64,000 nucleotides of DNA from NCBI RefSeq assembly GCF_036226885.1, contig NZ_CP109027.1, forward strand, positions 2,170,001 to 2,234,000, given 5' to 3'. The stretch's first letter is position 1. The number at the start of each line of letters is the position of its first letter. This stretch comes from Streptomyces sp. NBC_00663. GTDB lineage: Bacteria; Actinomycetota; Actinomycetes; Streptomycetales; Streptomycetaceae. The translations under genes and the position numbers were made by a program. Of this stretch, positions 8,238-22,029 are shown piece after piece. The notes below the pieces were generated by a model that saw only the letters and a program-made list of their open reading frames with translations, did not search any database and was not told the DNA's origin.

Positions 8238-9176
8238 TCAGAGATCCTCCCCCTCGCCCTCCCGCAGCTCCGTCACCCGTTCCAGCAGGATCGCCTCCCA
8301 GGCGTGGCTGAGCCGGAGGCGCAGTTCGGGCAGTGGGGTGGCGTCGCGGCCCTGGAGGCGGGTGGCGAGGCCGACGACCGCGTCGCAGCGGGCGAGCCAC
8401 AGGCCGCGCAGGCAGGGTCGGGCGCCGTAGCCCGCGAGGGTGGCGGCGCGCACGGCGGCGGGCGCACCGACGGTGAGCGCGAGCCCGGCGATGTCCTCCG
8501 CGGGGTCACCGAGCACCGCGTCGGCCCAGCCGAGCACGCCACGCACCCTGCCGTCGGCGCTGACGACGAGGTGGTCGCCGGTGAGGCCGTGGTGGACGAG
8601 GACGGCGGTGCCGGGCTGCGCGGCGAGCTGCACGGCGGCCGGCTGGGTCAGCTGATGGAGGCGCACGGGGTCGAACTCGTCGGCGGCGGCGAGGAGTTCG
8701 GCGGCGCGTTCGGCACCGCGGCGCAGCGCCTCCAGGGAGCGCGGGGCGATGCGTGGCACGCCCAGGGTCTCGGCCTGCCGGGCGGGCACCTCGCGCAGCC
8801 CGGTGAGCAACGCGGCCAGGTCGGCCTCGCCGACGGCGGACACGTCGTGCTCGCGCGCGGAGCCGCCGGGCAGCTTGCTGTCGAGCGTGTACGTCAGGCC
8901 CGGCGCCCACTCGCCGTGGGCGATCCCGGTCGGGACGGAGACCGGGACATGGGCGCGGACCAGGTCACGCAGGCGCAGTTCGCGGCGCTGGCGCACGGTG
9001 GCCTCGCGGTCGGGGGCCAGGCGCAGCACATGCCGGTCGCCGACCCACCAGGTGGCGGGCTCGGCGCTCTCGGTGACCGGCCGGACGTCCGGCCCGGCCG
9101 TGTCGGAGGCGTCCTTGAGGAGGGAACGGACCAGCCGGCGGACGGTGTCCGCGGTGGGTGTCGGTGCCTGGGTCAT
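8238..9176 (-). CDS. APH-fold protein with degenerate kinase motifs
   Basis: 312-aa protein with the aminoglycoside/homoserine phosphotransferase fold. The N-lobe is around 25-115. The Brenner loop (usually HGDLHxxN) reads VHHGLTGDHLVV (193-204), which puts Gly197 where the catalytic Asp should be and His202 near the Asn position. The magnesium-binding Asp of the next motif (iDW) is Gly216 in VLGWADA, while the following GDPAEDIAGLA is intact. The fold is therefore clear but phosphotransfer is doubtful; a binding-only or pseudokinase role is inferred. It is a single gene, not an obvious resistance determinant. An alternative is an atypical active APH using shifted residues. Confidence 0.75.
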   Translation of the reverse strand: MTQAPTPTADTVRRLVRSLLKDASDTAGPDVRPVTESAEPATWWVGDRHVLRLAPDREATVRQRRELRLRDLVRAHVPVSVPTGIAHGEWAPGLTYTLDSKLPGGSAREHDVSAVGEADLAALLTGLREVPARQAETLGVPRIAPRSLEALRRGAERAAELLAAADEFDPVRLHQLTQPAAVQLAAQPGTAVLVHHGLTGDHLVVSADGRVRGVLGWADAVLGDPAEDIAGLALTVGAPAAVRAATLAGYGARPCLRGLWLARCDAVVGLATRLQGRDATPLPELRLRLSHAWEAILLERVTELREGEGEDL

Positions 9177-9219
9177 GGTCGCGCCGTTGTCACTCGGGGT
9201 CGGGGCTCCTGAACACTGC

Positions 9220-10347
9220 TCAGTCCACTATGACCATCTCGCGGCTGGTGTCGTTGAGGCGACGGCCGCCGTCCTCGGTGACCGTGACGATGTCCTCGAT
9301 GCGGACGCCGAAGCGGCCGGGCAGATAGACGCCGGGTTCCACGGAGAAGCACATGCCGGGCACGAGGGGCTGCTCCTCGCCCTCGATCATGTACGGCGGT
9401 TCGTGCGTGGTGACGCCGATGCCGTGGCCGGTGCGGTGGATGAAGTACTCGCCGTAGCCGGCGTCGGTGATGACCTTGCGGGCGGCCCGGTCGACCTCCT
9501 GGCAGGCGACCCCGGGGCGCACGGCTCGGAAGCCCGCCTCCTGGGCCTCGCGGACGAGGTCGTGCACACGCCGCTCCTCGTCGGTGGGCTCGCCCACGTG
9601 GACGGTGCGGGAGGTGTCGGAGCCGTAGCCGTCCTTGAGGCCGCCGAAGTCGAGGACGACCATGTCGCCGCGTTCGATGACGCGGTCGCCGACCTCGTGG
9701 TGCGGGTTGGCGCCGTTGGGGCCCGAGGCGACGATGGTGAAGTCGACCTGGGAGTGCCCGAACCGGCGCAGCAGGTCGGCGAGGTCGGCGCCGACCTCGG
9801 ACTCGCGGCGACCGCCGAAGGGAACCTTCCGGATCTCCTCGAACGTTGCGTCGGCAGCCGCGCCCGCGGCTGCCAGGAGCTCCAGTTCGGCCGCGTCCTT
9901 GACGGCCCGGAGCATCGGCAGGGCGTCGGTGAGGGCGGCGTAGGAGGTGTTCGGCAGGGTCTTCTGGAGACCGAGCAGGTGCATCGCCCAGGCGTTGTCG
10001 CTGATGCCGAACCGGCCGCCGGAGTCGAGAAGGGTCGCCGTGGCGGCGTAGGGGTCCTTGCCGTCGGTCCAGTCGCGCAGGGTCAGCGCGGGCGCGCCCA
10101 CGGCGTGGGCGGCGTCGGGGGCCTCCAGGGTGGGGACGACGAGGACGGGGTCCTGGCCGGGGGCGAGGACCAGCAGGGTGAGCCGTTCGGTGATCGCGGT
10201 GGGGGCGTAGCCGGTGAGCCAGACCAGGTCGGGCCCTGGGGCCACGAGCAGTCCGGCGAGTCCGGCGTCGGCGGCGGCCCGGGCGGCGCGCTCCATGCGG
10301 GCCCGGTAGTCGTCGGCGGTGAAGGGCGCGGGCGTGCTCCCGGTCAT
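9220..10347 (-). CDS. M24B-family Xaa-Pro aminopeptidase/prolidase
   Basis: 375-aa cytoplasmic metallopeptidase of the pita-bread fold that removes N-terminal residues before proline or splits Xaa-Pro dipeptides. The N-terminal creatinase-like domain spans about 1-140. The C-terminal catalytic domain shows the metal ligands in order: FGGLKDGYGSDTSRT (two Asp), IHRTGHGIGVTTHEPP (His), FSVEPGVYL (Glu) and VRIEDIVTVTEDG (Glu). ATG 10347 is preceded by AGGGAGG at a good distance, so I prefer it to the upstream start at 10377. It is divergent from the metallophosphoesterase gene across an unusual AT-rich inverted repeat. Confidence 0.9.
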   Translation of the reverse strand: MTGSTPAPFTADDYRARMERAARAAADAGLAGLLVAPGPDLVWLTGYAPTAITERLTLLVLAPGQDPVLVVPTLEAPDAAHAVGAPALTLRDWTDGKDPYAATATLLDSGGRFGISDNAWAMHLLGLQKTLPNTSYAALTDALPMLRAVKDAAELELLAAAGAAADATFEEIRKVPFGGRRESEVGADLADLLRRFGHSQVDFTIVASGPNGANPHHEVGDRVIERGDMVVLDFGGLKDGYGSDTSRTVHVGEPTDEERRVHDLVREAQEAGFRAVRPGVACQEVDRAARKVITDAGYGEYFIHRTGHGIGVTTHEPPYMIEGEEQPLVPGMCFSVEPGVYLPGRFGVRIEDIVTVTEDGGRRLNDTSREMVIVD

Positions 10348-10480
10348 CCGGGCCTCCCTGGGCTGACAGAGGGACAACAGGTACTACGGGCAGCATCCTG
10401 CCCGGTCGGCGGGGGCGGCGCGAGCCGGTTCACGGGGCCCGCCGCACCGCGGCTCCGCAGCGACCAGACCTTTTCCCTCA

Positions 10481-10542
10481 CTTAATGGTTATGGATTGCT
10501 CAAGCATTAGAGCTAATGCTTGAATCGCCGTACACCATTAAG
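10481..10542. promoter_or_regulatory. Nested AT-rich inverted repeats between divergent genes
   Basis: Two dyads share one centre region. The inner arms are TCAAGCATTAG (10500-10510) and CTAATGCTTGA (10513-10523), 11 bp each and perfect, 2 nt apart. The outer arms are CTTAATGG (10481-10488) and CCATTAAG (10535-10542), 8 bp perfect. The stretch is clearly richer in A and T than its surroundings. It lies upstream of both the M24 peptidase and the metallophosphoesterase genes, so an operator for a dimeric repressor, or a cruciform-forming site, is likely. No known binding consensus is recognised. Confidence 0.6.
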
Positions 10543-10565
10543 GCCATCAGGGGAGGCGTACGACC

Positions 10566-11309
10566 GTGCTCGTACTCGCGCACATCAGCGATCCGCATCT
10601 GGACGGAAGCGAACGGGCCACCACGCGCGCGAGGCGGGTGCGCGACCACTTGTGGGGGCTTCCGGGGCGGGTGGACGCGCTGCTGGTGACCGGCGACATC
10701 GCGGACCACGGCGCGGAGGCGGAGTACGAGGAGGCCGCGCGCCTGCTGAGCGACGCGCCGTTCCCCGTGCTGACCTGCCCGGGCAACCACGACTGCCGCG
10801 CCCCGTACCGCAAGGCGCTGCTCGGGCTGCCGGCGGCCGACGGGCCGGTCAACAGCGTGCGCGTCTTCGACGACGCGGCGGTGCTGATGTGCGACTCCAG
10901 CATTCCGGGCAGCGACGAAGGCGCCCTGGACGAGGAGACGTACGACTGGATCGAGGCGACGCTCGACGGGCTCGGCGGGAACCGGCGTGCGCTGCTCGCC
11001 TTCCATCACCCGCCGGTGGCGCTGCATCACCCGTTGCCGGACGCCTACCAGTTGCGGGACGCCGACCGGCTGGCCGCGCTGCTCGACCGCCGCCCCGAGA
11101 TCGCGGGCCTGATCACGGGGCACGCCCACACCCCGGCGGCGAGCGTCTTCGCCGGGCGGCCGCTGGTCGTCGGGCCGGGGGTGACCTGGACGCTGCGGCT
11201 GCCGTGGGAGGGCGAACAGGTGGCCGACCGGGACGCGCCCGTGGGGCTGGCGTTCCACGTCCTGGACGACGCGGGGCGGCTCACGAGCCACTTCCGGGTG
11301 GTGACGTGA
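10566..11309 (+). CDS. Calcineurin-like metallophosphoesterase (CpdA/class III PDE type)
   Basis: 247-aa two-metal phosphoesterase. All five motifs are present in order: HISDPHLDG (about 6-14), TGDIADHG (about 42), GNHDCRAPY (about 76), FHHPP (about 143) and GHAHTP (about 183). This set matches the cAMP phosphodiesterase/glycerophosphodiesterase group, acting in the cytoplasm on cyclic nucleotides or phosphodiesters; substrate is inferred. GTG 10566 is preceded by GGGGAGG with 8 nt spacing. Transcription probably starts in or beside the nested inverted repeat just upstream. Confidence 0.9.
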   Translation: MLVLAHISDPHLDGSERATTRARRVRDHLWGLPGRVDALLVTGDIADHGAEAEYEEAARLLSDAPFPVLTCPGNHDCRAPYRKALLGLPAADGPVNSVRVFDDAAVLMCDSSIPGSDEGALDEETYDWIEATLDGLGGNRRALLAFHHPPVALHHPLPDAYQLRDADRLAALLDRRPEIAGLITGHAHTPAASVFAGRPLVVGPGVTWTLRLPWEGEQVADRDAPVGLAFHVLDDAGRLTSHFRVVT

Positions 11310-11334
11310 CGATGCCGGGTGCGACGGCAGGCCG

Positions 11335-11922
11335 TCATGTGACGATGCCCGGTACGGCCGTCAACTGCTGGTATCCGCCGCTCTGATGACGGACCGTCAA
11401 GATGACCGCCTTGCCGGGGCGGGCGGAGGCGACGGCGCGCGCGAGGTCGGCCGCCGAGTCGACCCGCGCCTTGCCGACCTGTAGGAGCACATCGCCCCGG
11501 ACCAGGCCCGCCGTGTAGCCGGGCCCCGGCACATGGACGCCGACGAGCAGTGCGCCCACCTTCTCCGCGTCCACCGCCTCCACACCGAGCGTCGCGGCGA
11601 TCCGAGTCGATACGGACGGGCTGGGCGTCAGGGACGGCGAGGGGGCCGGGCGAGCGGGGGCCGCCGGGCCGGGCCGGGCCGAGCCGCCCAGCTCCCGCTG
11701 CATCTGCGCGAGTTTGCTCATGCCGATCACCGTGGCCCCCACGGTGCCGAGGCCGACGCCGGACAGGACCAGTACCGTGCCGACGAACAGCGCGAGGAGC
11801 ACGGTGCGCAGCCGTCGGCCGCGCCTGCGGGCGGCGTGCGGGCGCCGGGCGGGGCCCGGCCTGGAGCCGCCGCCGGGCTCCTGGCCGGGCATCGGCTTGG
11901 GGCGCAACGCGGTCTGTTCCAT
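11335..11922 (-). CDS. Single-pass membrane protein with extracellular PDZ domain
   Basis: 195-aa protein. A cytoplasmic Pro/Arg-rich N-terminus is followed by one transmembrane helix (LRTVLLALFVGTVLVLSGVG, about 43-62), a Pro/Ser-rich linker (about 90-110) and a C-terminal PDZ-like domain (VGVHVPGPGYTAGLVRGDVLLQVGKARVDSAADL and onward). The trypsin domain of HtrA proteins is absent, so it probably binds unfolded or C-terminal peptides rather than cutting. ATG 11922 follows GGAGG. Its end converges on the metallophosphoesterase gene, and both ends carry a near-repeat TGACGATGCCSGGT (11307 and 11340). Confidence 0.75.
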   Translation of the reverse strand: MEQTALRPKPMPGQEPGGGSRPGPARRPHAARRRGRRLRTVLLALFVGTVLVLSGVGLGTVGATVIGMSKLAQMQRELGGSARPGPAAPARPAPSPSLTPSPSVSTRIAATLGVEAVDAEKVGALLVGVHVPGPGYTAGLVRGDVLLQVGKARVDSAADLARAVASARPGKAVILTVRHQSGGYQQLTAVPGIVT

Positions 11923-12086
11923 GGCTCGCCTCCGGCGGACGCGGGTCGCCTCCGGCGGATACGGAGCGGTCCCGGCTGGTGCTCTACCCGTCACACCGGC
12001 GCCCGACGTGCCACGAACGAGTGAGACTGACCGGCGGTCAACAGAGGGAAGCCATAGGCGTCGTGGTCCTTCGCGGTGCGGGTTCG

Positions 12087-12146
12087 CTCATCCCGTCAGC
12101 AGGTCCCTCACCCCGTCAGTACGTCCCTCATCCCGTCAGGATGTCC
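12087..12146. repeat. Three tandem 20-bp repeats at the 3' end of the LysR gene
   Basis: Units at 12087-12106, 12107-12126 and 12127-12146 share CTCAYCCCGTCAG at their start and GTCC at their end. The last unit contains the stop codon and final codons (DILTG) of the LysR gene, so the gene tail appears to have been copied twice beyond its stop. Confidence 0.85.
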
Positions 12147-12988
12147 ACCAGCCTCGCCGCCGCGCCGCGCGGTGCCCCCGTGTGCACCAGTTCCGTCCGG
12201 TGCACGACCCGGGGTGCGGTGAGCGGGACGGCGGTCGCGTTCGGGACGCCGGTGGCGACCGAGCGGGGCAGCAGCGTCAGGCCACGGCCCGCCGCGGCGA
12301 GGGAGGTGAGGGTGTGGAGGTCGGTGCCGTCGTAGCGCAGGGCGGTGCGGAAGCCCTGGCCACCGTTGGCCGCGCGGAGGTGGGCCAGCGGCAGTCCGGC
12401 GTCGGGGGCGTCCAGCCAGCGGGCGTCGGCCAGATCACCGAGGCGCAGCCCGGGGCGCCGGGCCAGCGGATGGCCGGCGGGCAGCAGTACGCACACGGGC
12501 TCCTCGCCCGCGCCGCGTGTGGTCAGCGGTGCGACGTCGGGCAGCCGCAGCGGGTCGCTGGGGGCGGCGAGGCCGTCGACCAGACCGAGGTCGGCGGTGC
12601 CGGTCGCGACGGCCACGGCGATGGCGTCGCGGGCCAGCACCCGCAAGGTCACCCCGGCGGCCGGAAGCGCCGCGAGGACCCGGGCGGCGAGCGCGGTCGG
12701 CGCGGCGGCGAGCGTGAGTCCGTGTTCCGGCGCGGACGCCATGCGGACGACGTCCGCGCGCGCCGCGTCCAGCCGCAGCAGCAGCGGGCCCGCGTGCTCC
12801 AGGAGCCGCTCGCCGGCCGCCGTGGGCGCGACGGGGCGGCGGGTCAGCAGCGGTGCGCCGAGGTCCAGTTCGAGGGCCTGGATGTGCTGGGACACCGCGG
12901 ACTGGGTGTAGCCCAGCTCGCGCGCGGCCTCGGAGAAGGAGGCCAGCCGGGCGACGGTGACGTACGTGCGCAGGAGGTGCGGGTCCAT
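12128..12988 (-). CDS. LysR-family transcriptional regulator
   Basis: 286-aa LysR-type regulator. The N-terminal winged helix-turn-helix is clear: MDPHLLRTYVTVARLASFSEAARELGYTQSAVSQHIQALE (residues 1-40). The C-terminal periplasmic-binding-like effector domain spans about 88-286. It lies divergent from the CTP-synthase-like gene with 86 bp between them, the usual arrangement for a LysR regulator and its target. The intergenic segment has GCATGC within an AT-richer stretch (about 13010-13040), but I could not assign a clear T-N11-A box. The effector is unknown. Confidence 0.92.
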   Translation of the reverse strand: MDPHLLRTYVTVARLASFSEAARELGYTQSAVSQHIQALELDLGAPLLTRRPVAPTAAGERLLEHAGPLLLRLDAARADVVRMASAPEHGLTLAAAPTALAARVLAALPAAGVTLRVLARDAIAVAVATGTADLGLVDGLAAPSDPLRLPDVAPLTTRGAGEEPVCVLLPAGHPLARRPGLRLGDLADARWLDAPDAGLPLAHLRAANGGQGFRTALRYDGTDLHTLTSLAAAGRGLTLLPRSVATGVPNATAVPLTAPRVVHRTELVHTGAPRGAAARLVDILTG

Positions 12989-13074
12989 ACCGACAGCGTC
13001 TCATCAGCATCGCTTATCGAGCATGCAGAAATCATCGTTGGACGCGATCCAGCGGGCGCGCCCAGGATGAGGGC

Positions 13075-13812
13075 ATGACGAACGCAGCAGAGCGCACCGC
13101 GCGGATCGCCCTGGTCGGCGACCGCTCCCCCGACGTCGCCTCCCACGCCCGCATCCCGCTCCTCCTCGACGCCCTCGCCGAACGCGACCGGCTCGTCCTG
13201 GACGCCTACTGGATCCCCTCCGAGGAGGCCGCGGCCGAGGACGCCGTGTCCGGCTTCGACGCGGTGTGGGTGCTGCCGGGCAGCCCCTACCGCAGCGAGG
13301 AGGGGGTGCTCGCGGCGATCCGCACCGCGCGCGTGACGGGCATTCCGTTCCTGGGCACATGCGGCGGGTTCCAGCACGCGCTCCTGGAGTACGCCCGCGA
13401 CGTGTGCGGCCTCGCGCGCGTGGCGCACGCCGAGAACGACCCCGACGCCGACGACTTCCTCATCGAGCCGCTGGCGTGTTCGCTGGTCGGCCACGAGGGC
13501 GTGGTCACGATCGAGCCGGGCTCGCTCGCCCAGTCCGTGATCGGTTCGGAGCGCACGGTCGAGCGCTACTTCTGCGCGTACGGCCCCTCCCGCCATCTCG
13601 ACACCCTGCGCGCGCACGGTCTGCGCTTCTCCGGGTACGACGAGGACGGCCACGTCCGTATCGTCGAGCTGCCGGAGCATCCGTTCTTCCTGGCCTCGCT
13701 GTTCCAGCCCGAGCTGTCCGGCGACGGCTCGCGCCCGCACCCGATGGTCCGGGCGCTGGCGCGGGCCGCCGTGGCACAGGCGGCGCGGCGGGAGCCTCAG
13801 CCCGCCGGGTGA
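13075..13812 (+). CDS. Stand-alone CTP-synthase-like class I glutamine amidotransferase domain
   Basis: 245-aa protein equal to the C-terminal glutaminase half of CTP synthase, without the synthetase half. [11 protein letters not shown] opens a Rossmann-like domain. The nucleophile elbow is [16 protein letters not shown] (Cys96). The usual His-Pro-Glu of the triad reads FQPEL (Gln211, Pro212, Glu213), so the catalytic His is replaced and glutaminase activity is uncertain. Related proteins are often labelled CTP synthase C-terminal region-related. Its end overlaps the convergent multicopper oxidase gene by 16 bp. Likely regulated by the divergent LysR protein. Confidence 0.75.
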   Translation: MTNAAERTARIALVGDRSPDVASHARIPLLLDALAERDRLVLDAYWIPSEEAAAEDAVSGFDAVWVLPGSPYRSEEGVLAAIRTARVTGIPFLGTCGGFQHALLEYARDVCGLARVAHAENDPDADDFLIEPLACSLVGHEGVVTIEPGSLAQSVIGSERTVERYFCAYGPSRHLDTLRAHGLRFSGYDEDGHVRIVELPEHPFFLASLFQPELSGDGSRPHPMVRALARAAVAQAARREPQPAG

Positions 13813-15665
13813 CCTCCGTGGTGGCCGCCGCCGTGGTCGAACTTCAGCGCCTCGGCGGGCATCACCACGAAGGGCCGCATCATGCCCATGTCCTCGTGCT
13901 CCAGGAAGTGGCAGTGGTACATGAACCGGCCGTACGCGCCGTCGAACTTCCCCATGATGCGCAGCATCTGGCCGCCGGGCACCCGGTAGACGTCCTTGTA
14001 CCCGAGCTCGTTGGGCGCGAGCGGGACGGTGACGTCCGGGTTGAACGCGATCGGTGTGCGGGTCCCGCCGACCGCCTGGTCGAAGCCGCTCACGACGTAC
14101 GGGTCGCGTCCGAGCGCCTGGAAGTCGGCCAGGTGGATGTGCATCGGGTGGGTGATCGGCGCGAGGTTGAGGAAGCTCCACTGTTCGTGGCTGCCCTCGG
14201 CGATGGTGAAGCCCAGGCCGTCGTTGAAGGTCCGTGCCGTGCGCCGGTAGGTCCTGGTGGTGCCGTCGGGACCGGTCACCTGGATGATCCCCTCCGCCGG
14301 GAACACGATGCCGCTCGGGTCCTCGACCTCGGCCATCTCCCAGATCTCGGGGTGCCCGCCGGCGCCCTTGGTGCCGGGCGGGGTGAGCACGATCAGCCGG
14401 TGGCCGTGCGCCACGTCGTGGGTGATCCTGCGGAAGGACCCGGAGAGCACCTCGGGCAGTTCGAAGGTGTCGTCGTCGCACCCCTCGCGGACGCGGAACT
14501 CCATGACCGCCGGGTAGCGCACGCCGCCCACCGGGTCGGGCACGCCCGCGGGCTGTCCAGGACCCTTGTTGACCAGGCGGAGCCTGCGGCCCGCGAGGCC
14601 GCGGAAGTCGACCAGCAGGTCGAAGCGTTCGGCCGGGGCGGCGGTCAGGGTGGGCAGCGCGCCGTCGAAGTCGATCGCCACCGGGCGTGGCAGCAGGCCG
14701 CCGTCGCTGCCGATCTGGTGCACGATGCCGGACACCGGTTGGTCGTCCTCGTCGAGGAGGACCAGTTCGTAGATCCGCGCGTTGGACGCGTTCACCAGGC
14801 GGAAGCGGTACCAGCCGTCCTCCACGTCGGCGTACGGCCAGATGCGGCCGTTGACGGTGGTGTACGGGCCCGCGAAGGGCAGGGTCACCGGCTTGCCCGT
14901 CTCCGGGTTCGCGGGGTCCACCACGATCGTCTTGTGCAGCAGCCGTCCGTTGAGCCGGCCGTCCTCGTCGGTGTCGAGGTTGCGGTCGGCGAGGAGCAGC
15001 GGGATCTCCCGCTCCCCGTAAGGGAGATGGAGCGCTTCCTCCTCCTCGTCGCGGACGAGGTAGGTGCCGTAGAGGCCCGCCATCACGTTCCACCGGGTGA
15101 TGTTCATGGCGTGGTCGTGGTACCACCACTGGACCGCCTGGTGGTCGTTCGGGTACTCGGAGAGCTGGGCGTCGCCGGAGCCGACCGCGTTGTCCGCCCA
15201 GCCGTCGTTGCCGCCGCCCGTCTGCGCTCCGTGCAGATGGGTCACCGACCAGGCGGGCAGCGCGGCCACGTCCTCGTTGGGCTTGACGCCGCCCCGGCCC
15301 GGTTCGGTGGTGGCGGGCGGGACGCCGGGCGGCCGGGCCGGCACCTCCACCGCGGTGACCGGGTACTCGCTGCCTTTGGGAATGCGGTTGGTCCAGGCGA
15401 TGCGGATGCGCTGCCCGCGCCGCACCTCGATGGTCGGACCGGGCACCAGTCCCTCGTAACCCCACATCAGCGTCGGCGGCAGCTGCGGGTGCATCCGCAC
15501 CCAGGTCGGGTGCAGGACGATCTCCGTCTCGCGCAGTACGTTGCCCGAGTCCGGGCGCAGGACCGGCGGGACGGGTAACGACGCCACGTACGGCGTCAGT
15601 TCACCCGGGGCCGGCGTCCGCTCCTTCGGGTCCCCTTCGGTGATCCTCTCGATGATCTCGGTCAA
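13797..15665 (-). CDS. Large multicopper oxidase (phenoxazinone-synthase/laccase type); TTA codon
   Basis: 622-aa three-cupredoxin oxidase. Copper-binding motifs are [22 protein letters not shown] and [15 protein letters not shown]; the last provides the type 1 Cys and Met ligand. Length and the long insertions fit the PhsA/EpoA-like group, which oxidise phenols with O2. No signal peptide is evident, as in PhsA. The C-terminus is His/Gly-rich ([10 protein letters not shown]). The first available start is TTG 15665, with GGGGGT upstream; no ATG/GTG lies earlier in frame. Codon 30 (15578-15576) is TTA, so bldA-dependent, late expression is likely, fitting a role in pigment or morphological development. 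Substrate is inferred only. Confidence 0.9.
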   Translation of the reverse strand: MTEIIERITEGDPKERTPAPGELTPYVASLPVPPVLRPDSGNVLRETEIVLHPTWVRMHPQLPPTLMWGYEGLVPGPTIEVRRGQRIRIAWTNRIPKGSEYPVTAVEVPARPPGVPPATTEPGRGGVKPNEDVAALPAWSVTHLHGAQTGGGNDGWADNAVGSGDAQLSEYPNDHQAVQWWYHDHAMNITRWNVMAGLYGTYLVRDEEEEALHLPYGEREIPLLLADRNLDTDEDGRLNGRLLHKTIVVDPANPETGKPVTLPFAGPYTTVNGRIWPYADVEDGWYRFRLVNASNARIYELVLLDEDDQPVSGIVHQIGSDGGLLPRPVAIDFDGALPTLTAAPAERFDLLVDFRGLAGRRLRLVNKGPGQPAGVPDPVGGVRYPAVMEFRVREGCDDDTFELPEVLSGSFRRITHDVAHGHRLIVLTPPGTKGAGGHPEIWEMAEVEDPSGIVFPAEGIIQVTGPDGTTRTYRRTARTFNDGLGFTIAEGSHEQWSFLNLAPITHPMHIHLADFQALGRDPYVVSGFDQAVGGTRTPIAFNPDVTVPLAPNELGYKDVYRVPGGQMLRIMGKFDGAYGRFMYHCHFLEHEDMGMMRPFVVMPAEALKFDHGGGHHGGHPAG

Positions 15666-15829
15666 GGCCGAACACCCCCGTGCGTTCTGTCGTCTGTTCC
15701 CCTCACCTCACAAGACCCCGGGTTCATCGGCGAAGTTGCCTGAACGCCTGGCTCCGTGCGAAAACTTTCGGGAAACATAATCGGAATCATCAAATCCTGT
15801 TGTCGGCGGCGGCTGTTACGTTCTGCGGC

Positions 15830-21215
<5,386 letters not shown>

Positions 21216-21219
<4 letters not shown>

Positions 21220-22007
21220 CTGCCCACCCCGGCCTCTTGCTCCTGCTCCCCCGCCGTCCACGGGAACAGCAGCCGCTCGCCCCGGACCAGCACCCCGTTG
21301 ATGACCAGCCCCAGCACCCCCGCCCACACCACTCCCGCGAGGACGTCCCGGGTGCCGTCCGTGGCCAGGCCCGACTGGGCGATGAAGATGCCGAGACCCT
21401 CGCCGAAGCCGGAGAGGATCTCGGTGGCGACGGCCAGGATGAGGGCGACGGCGGCGGAGATGCGGATGCCTGCGGCGATGAAGGGGGCGGTGTGGGGCAG
21501 TTCGACGCGGAGCAGGACCGACAGACGGCCGAAGCCGAAGGCGCGGAGGGTGTCCTTGGCGAGGGGGTCGGTCTCGCCGAGGCCGTAGACGGTGTTGAAG
21601 AGGATCGGCCACACGGACGCGTAGGTGACGAGCGCGACCTTCGTCTCCGTGCCCGAGCCGAGCAGCAGGGAGACCAGCGGGATCAGCGCCACGGACGGAA
21701 GGGGCCGCAGGAACTCCACGACGGCGCGAGCGGCGGCGTCGACGACCGGGACGCTGCCCAGCAGCAGGCCGAGCGGAACGGCGAGGACGACGGCCAGCAG
21801 GAGACCGAGCGCCCAGGCGAGCAGGGTGGCGCCGACTCCGTCGAGGAACGCGCTGTCGCCCGCCAACTCCACCGCGCGGGCCAGGACTTCGGAGGCCGGG
21901 GGGAGGTAGCTGCGACGGACGATCCCGGCCCGGCTCACCGCCTCACACACCCCGAAGGCGAGCAGCACGCCGAGCGCCCCGAGCCCCAGCTCCTGCCGCC
22001 GCCTCAC
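21216..22007 (-). CDS. ABC transporter permease 1, NitT/TauT type
   Basis: 263-aa inner-membrane permease of the SsuC/TauC type, about six transmembrane helices, with the cytoplasmic coupling segment DTLRAFGFGRLSVLLRVELPHTAPFI. GTG 22007 opens MRRRQELGLGALGVLLAFG. It follows the binding-protein gene after 22 bp and overlaps the next permease by 4 nt. Substrate is not evident from sequence. Confidence 0.9.
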
Positions 22008-22029
22008 CGCACGCCTCCCGGGACCTCTC

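Noticed and set aside
11307..11353. Near-repeat TGACGATGCC at the facing ends of the metallophosphoesterase and PDZ genes
   Set aside because: Short and partly set by coding of both C-termini; too weak to call a site or element.
12844..15465. An 873-codon open frame on the minus strand
   Set aside because: Low-complexity Arg/Gly/His-rich sequence in another frame of the multicopper oxidase and amidotransferase genes; common in high-G+C DNA.
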